NCBI GenBank assembly: GCA_024693225.1
Contig: JAILLI010000123.1
Coordinates: forward strand, 1-40,027
Direction: 5' to 3'
DNA from: Lachnospiraceae bacterium
GTDB taxonomy: Bacteria; Bacillota; Clostridia; Lachnospirales; Lachnospiraceae
Length of the DNA: 40,027 bases
Both the position numbers and the translations under genes were made by a program. The notes beneath the pieces were generated by a model that made no database searches, was not told the DNA's origin, and saw only the letters and a program-made list of their open reading frames with translations. How positions within the stretch are numbered: position 1 is the stretch's first letter; the number at the start of each line of letters is the position of its first letter. Shown here one piece after another: positions 34,271-40,027 of the stretch.

Positions 34271-35581
34271 TCAATTTTTCTTAAGATACTCTATGGCTGC
34301 ATCAAGCTGGTTGTCTGTCCCGTCCTTGGTGTATTTCTCGTAATCCCATTCCACGACAACATCCGGTTCTATACCTACACCGTGCACATTCTCACCGTTG
34401 GGCGTATAATACTCGGAATTCGTTATCTTGACCCCGCTTCCGTCGTCAAGCGGGAATATCATCTGTGTTATGCCCTTTCCGAATGTCTTGGTGCCCATGA
34501 CCGTCGCAAGCTTGTAATCCCTCAGGGCTCCTGTCAGTATCTCTGAGGCGCTGGCTGTATTTCCGTTTACAAGGACCACGCAGGGAACCTTCAGGTATTT
34601 GTCATCCCCCTTGTCCTCGTACTTGTAGGACAGGCCGTGCTTCTCCTTGACCGAGACTATGACACCGTCCTTGACCATCCTGTCAGCTATCTCAACGGAT
34701 ACATCCACATAGCCTCCGCCGTTGGACCGAAGATCTATGATAAGGCTCTTCATGCCCTTCTTCTCCAGATCGTCAAAGGCTTCCATGAACTGGTCGGCCG
34801 TGGCATCTGCGAAATCCGATATGGCTATATATCCTATATCATTTTCAAGCATCTTGTGATCCACGGAGATGGAATTGATCTTCTCACGCTTTATATCAAA
34901 GTATATAAGTTCTGCAGCACCGCCTCTTCGTACACCCACATTGACCGATGTGCCTTTGGGACCGCGCAGCTTTGATACCACAGTATCGATATCCTGTCCC
35001 GAGATATCCTCGCCGTCCACTTCCACGATGATATCATTTTCCTTCATGCCTGCGGCTTCAGCCGGAGATCCTTCTATGGGTCTTACCACGGTTATCTGTT
35101 TATTATCGGGATCCTGTGACAGATATGCCCCTATCCCTTCAAAGGTCCCCGAATCGTTTTCCATCATCTCGGCAAATTCTTCCTTATTGTAGTAGACGGA
35201 ATAAGGATCATCGAGGCCTTCGAGCAGGCCCTTGTAGAGGCCGTCCTGCAGTTTTTCTTTGTCCACGGGCTTGATATAGGTCTTTTCTATGAGCCCGTAC
35301 AGATTATTGATCTTGTCAACACTTGCCCTGTCAAGGACCGAACCCGTTGTGTTCCCGAGCAGCTCGGCATATATGCTCTCATCTGCGATCTTTTTGAAAA
35401 AAGAAAGGGCTGCAACTGCAGCTGCGGATATGATGACTATTATCAGAGTGATCAAAAGACCCTGCACCATACCTTTCTTCCGGGCCTTTTTTACCTGTTT
35501 TGCAACTTCCTCGGGCGATATCCCCGTAAAAGCTTTCACTTGCTCATCCGGGGTCTCGTTTATCTTTTCGTTTTCTTCCAT
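34271..35581 (-). CDS. ctpA: C-terminal processing protease (S41 family)
   Basis: Membrane-anchored serine protease of 436 residues. One transmembrane helix near 38-60 (GLLITLIIVIISAAAVAALSFF), then a PDZ domain (VVRPIEGSPAEAAGMKENDI region, about 170-190), and the S41 core with SLIIDLRSNGGGYVDVSVEI, VVLVNGNTASASEILTGAL carrying the nucleophilic Ser, and VMGTKTFGKGITQ carrying the Lys of the dyad. It would cleave exported proteins outside the membrane. The reading to 35635 overlaps the EnvC gene; ATG 35581 has an AGGAGATC site and lies 25 bases after it. Linkage to ftsEX and an EnvC-like hydrolase suggests a role in controlling cell-wall hydrolases, an inference from context. Confidence 0.94.
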   Translation of the reverse strand: MEENEKINETPDEQVKAFTGISPEEVAKQVKKARKKGMVQGLLITLIIVIISAAAVAALSFFKKIADESIYAELLGNTTGSVLDRASVDKINNLYGLIEKTYIKPVDKEKLQDGLYKGLLEGLDDPYSVYYNKEEFAEMMENDSGTFEGIGAYLSQDPDNKQITVVRPIEGSPAEAAGMKENDIIVEVDGEDISGQDIDTVVSKLRGPKGTSVNVGVRRGGAAELIYFDIKREKINSISVDHKMLENDIGYIAISDFADATADQFMEAFDDLEKKGMKSLIIDLRSNGGGYVDVSVEIADRMVKDGVIVSVKEKHGLSYKYEDKGDDKYLKVPCVVLVNGNTASASEILTGALRDYKLATVMGTKTFGKGITQMIFPLDDGSGVKITNSEYYTPNGENVHGVGIEPDVVVEWDYEKYTKDGTDNQLDAAIEYLKKN

Positions 35582-35606
35582 GATCTCCTCTTTTCCTTCG
35601 GTATCA

Positions 35607-36827
35607 CTAACCGAGATAATTCCACGGGCTAACATATGACCCGTTAAGCCTTACCGAAAAATGAAGGTGGGGTCCTGTGGATCTGCCTGTTGAACCGACG
35701 CTTCCTATACGCTCTCCTCTGGCCACCATCTTACCTGCAGAGGTGGATATGGAGCTTGCATGCATGTAGATGGTGATGAGCCCGTCACCGTGATCTATCA
35801 TTATATAGTTTCCCATGGCCGGTGAATATGATGCCGCTATGACCTCACCGTCATAAGCTGCCAGTATGGGGGATCCCGTAGGGGCAGCCATATCGACCCC
35901 GTTATGGAACTGCTTGGTTCCCAGTATCGGATGGATCCTGTTTCCGTAATCATCGGATATCCTGGTATATGAAGGAGCCGGCCATTTGAACTTTCCTCCG
36001 TCATAGACTATGGCCTTTTTATTCTCCTCCAGCAGCCGCTTCTTCTCTTCAAGTATGGCAGCCTCAAGACTCTTTATTATCTGGTCCTGTTCGGCTATCA
36101 TGGCCTCATACTCGGCTATGGCGGCTTCCTTGTTGCTTATATCCCCCTCATATGCCGTGATCTCATCCTTCTTTTCCGACAGGAGGGTTTCGGTGGCACT
36201 CTGCTCGTTCTCTACGGCAGCCCTCGCCTCTTCGAGCTCACTCTTCTGCCTTATCAGTATCTCCTCCTGCTCGGACACATGCTCTTTGGCTTCTATATAA
36301 GAATCCAGCATGCGCTTGTCATATGCCGACATTTTGGAGATGAACTCCGCCTTGTTGAGAAAATCAACGAAACTCCTGGAGGACAGCAGCATTTCAGCCT
36401 GTGACGCCTCTCCGTGCTCGTACACGAATTTGATGCGCCTTTTCATCATGTTATACTGCTTGTCTACCGTGACCTTTGCGTCCGCCAGTTCTTTTTCCGT
36501 TGTCTTGATCTCGAATTCCTTGTCGTCTATCAGCCGGTTCAGACTGTCGATCTTTTCGTTTATGTCTTCGAGATCGGAATCAAGCTCCTGTATATAACCT
36601 TCAAGATCGCTTTTTTTATTCTCAAGGCTTGCGAGAAGGGACTTCACATCCGTCAGATTGCTTTTCAGGGCATTCTTCTCACTCTCGGCCTGTTTCTTCT
36701 CTTCCTCACTCTGTTTGATCTTGTCGTTTGTCAGCGTCTGGGCATGCACAAATAGCGGCACATGTGCCGCTAAGACCGAAGTTACGACCACCAATCCTAT
36801 AAAACGCGCTCCCCTTTTGCGTTTCAT
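35607..36827 (-). CDS. EnvC-like coiled-coil LytM/M23 peptidoglycan hydrolase
   Basis: Secreted protein of 406 residues. It has a signal peptide (1-29, basic start KRKRGAR, hydrophobic core, VHA cleavage site), a long coiled coil about 32-270 rich in E, K, S and L, and a C-terminal LytM domain about 285-406. All zinc-peptidase landmarks are visible: FHNGVD, YMHASS and GPHLHF. E. coli EnvC lacks these residues and only activates amidases, whereas this protein appears able to cut peptides itself, as Gram-positive FtsEX partners do. ATG 36827 with a GAGGGGAAAG site; the upstream extension MFGDTEGKE was rejected. Immediate proximity to ftsE-ftsX supports it as the FtsEX-controlled hydrolase. Confidence 0.92.
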   Translation of the reverse strand: MKRKRGARFIGLVVVTSVLAAHVPLFVHAQTLTNDKIKQSEEEKKQAESEKNALKSNLTDVKSLLASLENKKSDLEGYIQELDSDLEDINEKIDSLNRLIDDKEFEIKTTEKELADAKVTVDKQYNMMKRRIKFVYEHGEASQAEMLLSSRSFVDFLNKAEFISKMSAYDKRMLDSYIEAKEHVSEQEEILIRQKSELEEARAAVENEQSATETLLSEKKDEITAYEGDISNKEAAIAEYEAMIAEQDQIIKSLEAAILEEKKRLLEENKKAIVYDGGKFKWPAPSYTRISDDYGNRIHPILGTKQFHNGVDMAAPTGSPILAAYDGEVIAASYSPAMGNYIMIDHGDGLITIYMHASSISTSAGKMVARGERIGSVGSTGRSTGPHLHFSVRLNGSYVSPWNYLG

Positions 36828-36838
36828 TTCTTTCCCCT

Positions 36839-36880
36839 CTGTGTCCCCAAACACAGGCCATTAAAACCCGACTTAGTCGG
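36839..36880 (-). terminator. Weak terminator-like hairpin and a second hairpin between ftsX and the EnvC-like gene
   Basis: Minus-strand CCGAC-TAA-GTCGG (36880-36868) followed by GTTTTAA is a small stem with four T, possibly a partial terminator after ftsX. A second hairpin, CTGTGT/ACACAG (36856-36839), lies just upstream of the EnvC-like ribosome site and could affect its access. No convincing promoter was found in this 89-base gap. Confidence 0.45.
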
Positions 36881-36916
36881 AGGGCCGGTAATATATGCGG
36901 TCCTCCCTGTCTTATA

Positions 36917-37816
36917 TCAGACCTTCAGATGTCTCCTTACCGTGATCAGGCTCCCCAAAAAACCGATCCCTACTCCGAGTACCAGCGATATCGGAACCAG
37001 GTTCCGGAACAGTTCCTCGACACTCATGAACCTCAGCATGTCGGAAAGGACCGAAAAGTTTTCATTGGCATATTCCACCATGAGCTTATACAGATAGTAT
37101 ATGGCTACAAGAGGAAGAGCCGACCCTATGAGGCCTATGAGTATCCCCTCTATCACGAAAGGAGATCTTACCACGAAATCCTTTGCCCCGATCAGCCTCA
37201 TTATGCCTATCTCCTCCCGCCTTACGGATATACCCATGGCAACCGTATTGCTTATGAGAAATACTGATACCAGAAGCAGCACTCCTATGATGGCAAGTGA
37301 AACATATGAGATCAGCATGTTCACATTGGTAAGGACTTCCGCGGTTATATCCGACCGGTTCACTTCCCTTATACCCTGCACGGTCCCAAGCCATGCAACA
37401 AGCTCCGGCTGCTTTGCGACATCATTCAGATATATCTCAAAGTTCTCGGATCCCTCCAGGGGATTGTCCCCTTCGTATCCGTCCGCATATTCTCCCAAGT
37501 AATCCTCCTTGAAGCTGTCCCAGGCCTCGGCCGAGGAAACGAACTTGACCTCCGATACCTCGCTCCTTGCTTTTATCTGGGATCCGATCTCCTCTATCCT
37601 GTCGTTACTTATGCCCTCGTCAAAAAATACCGTGACAGCAACCCCTGACTGGGCAGCCCTGACGCTGTACTGGACGTTTATGACCAGGCAGTAGAAGATG
37701 CCGAACAGAAAAATACACGACGCGATGGTCGCAGTGGTCGCAAGAGAGAAGATCTTGTTCCGGAATATATTCTTAAATCCCTGCTTAAATGTGTACCAAA
37801 GTGTACTAATCCTCAT
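36917..37816 (-). CDS. ftsX: Cell-division ABC transporter permease FtsX
   Basis: Membrane protein of 299 residues with four transmembrane helices (near 21-45, 168-192, 218-243 and 272-295) and a large external loop between the first two, which would hold and activate the hydrolase. The N-terminus [20 protein letters not shown] and [20 protein letters not shown] are FtsX signatures. It works with FtsE. ATG at 37816 overlaps ftsE by 11 bases, so translation is coupled. It is followed by the EnvC-like gene. Confidence 0.95.
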   Translation of the reverse strand: MRISTLWYTFKQGFKNIFRNKIFSLATTATIASCIFLFGIFYCLVINVQYSVRAAQSGVAVTVFFDEGISNDRIEEIGSQIKARSEVSEVKFVSSAEAWDSFKEDYLGEYADGYEGDNPLEGSENFEIYLNDVAKQPELVAWLGTVQGIREVNRSDITAEVLTNVNMLISYVSLAIIGVLLLVSVFLISNTVAMGISVRREEIGIMRLIGAKDFVVRSPFVIEGILIGLIGSALPLVAIYYLYKLMVEYANENFSVLSDMLRFMSVEELFRNLVPISLVLGVGIGFLGSLITVRRHLKV

Positions 37817-38492
37817 CTATATACTCACCCTTCTCTTCATCACTGATAATGATTCCCTTTTTCATGGTGATGACACGCTTGCGCATGGCATTGACTATCT
37901 CCCTGTTATGGGTGACGACGAGCACGGTCGTGCCCCTCCTGTTGATCTCCTCGAGAAGCTTCATTATCTCCCAGGAATTCCTGGGGTCAAGGTTTCCCGT
38001 AGGCTCATCCGCAAGAAGTATGGGCGGATTGTTGACCAGGGCTCTGGCCAGTGCCACCCTCTGCTGTTCTCCTCCGGACAGCTGCCAGGTCTTGGCTTTG
38101 TACTTGCCTGCAAGACCCACCAGTGAGAGCATGGCGGGAACATTCTTCCTGATCTGCCTCGTCGGCACTTCGATGACACGCTGCGCAAAAGCAACGTTCT
38201 CATATACGTTACGATCCTTCAGCAGTCTGAAGTCCTGGAATACGACCCCCACGTTCCTGCGGAACTTGGCTACCTTGCGCCTGCGCAGTCTTGAAAGGTC
38301 ATAGTTGTTTACAATGATACGGCCGCTGGTGGGCGTAAGTTCCCTAAGCAGCAGCTTGATGAGCGTTGATTTGCCGGATCCGCTGTCTCCGACGATAAAG
38401 ACGAATTCCCCCTTGTCGATGTGCAGGCTCACGTCATTGAGTGCCGGCACTCCCGTGGAGTACGATTTTGAAACATCCTCCATTGTGATCAT
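37806..38492 (-). CDS. ftsE: Cell-division ABC transporter ATPase FtsE
   Basis: ATPase of 228 residues. Walker [18 protein letters not shown] near 35-51, Q-loop with [19 protein letters not shown], signature [19 protein letters not shown] and Walker [14 protein letters not shown]. The C-terminus is acidic. With FtsX it drives conformational change that switches on cell-wall hydrolysis rather than moving a solute. ATG 38492 with a GAGGGATTAAA ribosome site. It follows a 249-base gap that holds the structured repeat. Confidence 0.96.
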   Translation of the reverse strand: MITMEDVSKSYSTGVPALNDVSLHIDKGEFVFIVGDSGSGKSTLIKLLLRELTPTSGRIIVNNYDLSRLRRRKVAKFRRNVGVVFQDFRLLKDRNVYENVAFAQRVIEVPTRQIRKNVPAMLSLVGLAGKYKAKTWQLSGGEQQRVALARALVNNPPILLADEPTGNLDPRNSWEIMKLLEEINRRGTTVLVVTHNREIVNAMRKRVITMKKGIIISDEEKGEYIDED

Positions 38493-38507
38493 TTTAATCC
38501 CTCATTT

Positions 38508-38549
38508 CTTCCCTTATAAAACTTCCCTTATACATATCCGCCATATCCG
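38508..38549. repeat. Short direct repeats upstream of ftsE
   Basis: CTTCCCTTATA occurs at 38508-38518 and 38522-38532 with a 14-base period. CATATCCG occurs at 38533-38540 and 38542-38549 with a 9-base period. They lie in the ftsE leader between the structured repeat and the ribosome site. On the minus strand the first copies contain TATAAG, so a weak -10 element is possible, but no good -35 was found. Confidence 0.5.
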
Positions 38550-38568
38550 AAACACTGTACACCGGTCC

Positions 38569-38584
38569 CATGCTCCGGGGCATG
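38569..38584. repeat. Hairpin next to the structured repeat
   Basis: CATGC-TCCGGG-GCATG has perfect 5-base arms and touches the left end of the larger inverted repeat at 38581-38698. It may be the outer part of the same element. Confidence 0.5.
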
Positions 38585-38698
38585 CACTGTTCTCTCAATA
38601 CCCTTGGAGCGCATCGGCGCTTGCCGAGGTATTTTCGAGGCTAGCATCCGCTATGCGCGGAAACGGAGCGCGCGCGCGTATTGAGAGGATTGTGCATG
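38581..38698. repeat. 118-bp structured inverted repeat of unknown family
   Basis: The ends 38581-38600 and 38679-38698 are inverted repeats of each other with 17 of 20 matches (as RNA, two of the three differences are wobble pairs). The 78 bases between are GC-rich and folded: CGGC-GCTT-GCCG at 38615-38626, CCGC/GCGG at 38648-38660, the alternative pair GCGCAT (38609-38614)/ATGCGC (38653-38658), direct repeats GGAGCGC (38606 and 38665) and CGAGG (38625 and 38636), and an alternating GC run at 38669-38678. It has no open frame and no T-tract. It could be a REP/MITE-like dispersed element or a structured RNA. Confidence 0.65.
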
Positions 38699-38741
38699 AA
38701 CCGGTGCATGAGTGTATTGGTTCATTGGAGCGATCATGACC

Positions 38742-39830
38742 CTATCTGTCTTCTTCCTCCATGTAGCGCATATACTTGACCACCATCAGGGCTATCTTAA
38801 AGGTTATGGCATCCTCGAACACGCGAAGATCCAGCCCCGTTGTCTTCTGAAGCTTGTCAAGCCTGTAAACCAGTGTATTCCTGTGTATATAGAGCTGACG
38901 GCTTGTCTCCGATACATTGAGGCTGTTCTCGAAGAACTTGTTTATGGTCATCAGCGTCTCTTCATCGAACTCATCCGGGCTCCTGCCGTCGAATATCTCC
39001 TTGATGAACATCTTGCAAAGAGGTATGGGCAGCTGGTAGATGAGACGCCCAATCCCGAGTGAACTGTAAGCGATGATATCCCTGTCGTCAAAGAATATCC
39101 TTCCGACATCAAGGGCCATCTTGGCTTCCTTGTAGGACCTTGATACTTCCCTTATCTCGTTCACTATGGTCCCGTATGATACATGGCAGGTGCTGCCGGT
39201 CTGCTTGCTGACTATCTCGAGGACCTGATGGGCAACCTTGTCCACATCCTCATATGTCTCATTGGCTGCAAGCTCCCTGACTATGATTATGCCTTTTTCA
39301 TCAACGGCAGTGATAAAATCCCTGGTCCTTGATTTGAAAAAAGTACGTACGTTCTCGAGGACATTGACTTCCTTGGCCGAAGGTGTCTGTGCGATTATTA
39401 TTATCCTCCGGGCCTCGGCATCTATGCGCAGCTTCTGCGATCTGGTATAGATGTCTACAAGGAGCAGGTTGTCAAGCAGGAGATTCTTGATGAAATTATC
39501 CTTGTCAAATCTCTCCTTGTAGGCTATCAGCAGGTTCTGTATCTGGAAGGCCGCTATCTTGCCTATCGTATACGAATCCTCGGAATTACCCTGAGCCACC
39601 AGTATATACTCTATCTGGAGCTCATCATACACTTTGAAAAACTGATAACCCGATATCTCCTGGCTGTCAGCCGGAGACTGTGTGAAGCCTGCTGCCGCCT
39701 CATGATAATTGATGCTTTCCGTAAAAGTTGACGCAAGAACCTTCCCGTCAACATCGATGACCGCCAGTTCAACTCTCGTTATCCCCTTCAGTCCCTCAAT
39801 GGTGCTCTGCAATATCTGATTTGAAATCAT
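38742..39830 (-). CDS. CdaR/PucR-type transcriptional regulator
   Basis: Regulator of 362 residues. The N-terminal about 130 residues form a CdaR sugar-diacid-recognition domain (QILQSTIEGLKGITRVELAV, VDGKVLAST); the middle has a GGDEF-like remnant region typical of CdaR/PucR proteins; the C-terminus has the PucR helix-turn-helix with NVSETSRQLYIHRNTLVYRL and DKLQKTTGLDLRVFEDAITF near 305-345. Family members sense small organic acids or sugar acids. ATG at 39830 with a GGAGAATGGT site. It has its own promoter and palindromes upstream. Target genes cannot be read from position; the downstream ftsEX genes are separated by the structured repeat. Confidence 0.87.
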   Translation of the reverse strand: MISNQILQSTIEGLKGITRVELAVIDVDGKVLASTFTESINYHEAAAGFTQSPADSQEISGYQFFKVYDELQIEYILVAQGNSEDSYTIGKIAAFQIQNLLIAYKERFDKDNFIKNLLLDNLLLVDIYTRSQKLRIDAEARRIIIIAQTPSAKEVNVLENVRTFFKSRTRDFITAVDEKGIIIVRELAANETYEDVDKVAHQVLEIVSKQTGSTCHVSYGTIVNEIREVSRSYKEAKMALDVGRIFFDDRDIIAYSSLGIGRLIYQLPIPLCKMFIKEIFDGRSPDEFDEETLMTINKFFENSLNVSETSRQLYIHRNTLVYRLDKLQKTTGLDLRVFEDAITFKIALMVVKYMRYMEEEDR

Positions 39831-39883
39831 ACCATTCTCCTTTTCGCCGGTCCGTCACTTAAACCCCCGCGCAAGCGGACCTC

Positions 39884-39918
39884 TGGCACTATATCGTTTA
39901 TTCTAATACATAGTGCCA
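39884..39918. promoter_or_regulatory. Palindrome in the leader of the CdaR-type gene
   Basis: TGGCACTAT (39884-39892) and ATAGTGCCA (39910-39918) are perfect 9-base arms separated by 17 bases. It lies between the promoter and the start codon and could be an operator or an mRNA stem. Autoregulation by the downstream gene is a reasonable guess only. Confidence 0.5.
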
Positions 39919-39936
39919 AAAAAGAAAAGTTTTTTT

Positions 39937-39961
39937 GTTACTTTTTCACAAAAGAAGTAAC
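39937..39961. promoter_or_regulatory. Inverted repeat at the probable transcription start of the CdaR-type gene
   Basis: GTTACTTTTT and AAGAAGTAAC are 10-base arms with one mismatch around CACAA. The predicted start of transcription falls at its right edge, so the mRNA would begin with this stem or a repressor could bind here. Confidence 0.45.
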
Positions 39962-39967
39962 TGCAAC

Positions 39968-39996
39968 TTTATATAATGCACATTTATATCTGTCAA
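39968..39996 (-). promoter_or_regulatory. Sigma-A promoter of the CdaR-type regulator gene
   Basis: Minus-strand TTGACA (39996-39991), a perfect -35, and TATAAA (39973-39968) with a 17-base spacer. The leader is about 130 bases long and holds two palindromes. What lies upstream is outside the window. Confidence 0.8.
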
Positions 39997-40027
39997 AGTC
40001 AAAATCGGCCGCCTTTTCCGGCTTCAG

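Noticed and set aside
38581-38698. Rho-independent terminator or CRISPR repeat
   Set aside because: There is no T-tract after the outer stem on either strand, and no regularly spaced repeats; it is a single large inverted repeat.

Overview
The window looks like a chromosomal segment of a motile, anaerobic member of the Clostridia, most likely Lachnospiraceae. This rests on gene content: flagellar rod genes beside an mbl/mreB gene, a one-chain pyruvate:ferredoxin oxidoreductase, indolepyruvate oxidoreductase, a complete Feo operon with a Cys-rich FeoB partner, and FtsEX beside a LytM hydrolase. The taxon is an inference. All 28 genes I accept, including one cut by the left edge, lie on the minus strand, so transcription runs from high to low coordinates. 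No rRNA, tRNA, CRISPR array, insertion sequence or prophage gene was seen. No gene-free stretch exceeds 300 bases; the longest are 6031-6317, 38493-38741, 22833-23075 and 39831-40027, and each is described below.

Layout from the right edge. 38742-39830 is a CdaR/PucR-type regulator with its own promoter. 34271-38492 is a cell-wall module: ftsE, ftsX, an EnvC-like LytM hydrolase and a CtpA-type protease. 26830-34251 holds a LeuA-family protein that has lost its metal ligands, a fusion of a sugar-isomerase-like TIM barrel with an acyl-CoA ligase, and pyruvate:ferredoxin oxidoreductase, ending in a strong terminator. 23076-26718 holds iorA, iorB and paaK, which interconvert arylpyruvates, arylacetyl-CoA and arylacetates. 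19841-22832 is the ferrous-iron operon (Cys-rich/HMA membrane protein, FeoA, FeoB, FeoC), preceded by two promoters that each carry a GTTAGC operator.

6318-19714 is the most striking block. uvrB, behind a SOS (LexA/DinR) box and a good sigma-A promoter, is followed without a usable gap by a polyprenol-sugar synthase, an MBOAT acyltransferase, its DHHW/AlgJ-like partner, uvrA, a priming sugar transferase, an NAD-dependent epimerase and three glycosyltransferases. The first clear terminator is at about 6155-6199. As laid out, nucleotide excision repair and surface-polysaccharide synthesis share one transcript with a DNA-damage-type promoter.

1-6030 carries mbl/mreB, two flagellar rod genes (flhO/flgF and flhP/flgG), a rod-binding protein, recD2, comF and the first codons of a yvyF-like flagellar-region gene. 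It joins two gene orders that are separate in Bacillus subtilis: mbl-flhO-flhP and comFC-yvyF-flgM.

Candidates for novelty are the SOS-linked polysaccharide operon, the TIM-barrel/acyl-CoA ligase fusion beside a metal-ligand-less LeuA homologue, the paired feo operators, the HMA fusion in the feo operon, and a 118-bp structured inverted repeat between the CdaR-type gene and ftsE.
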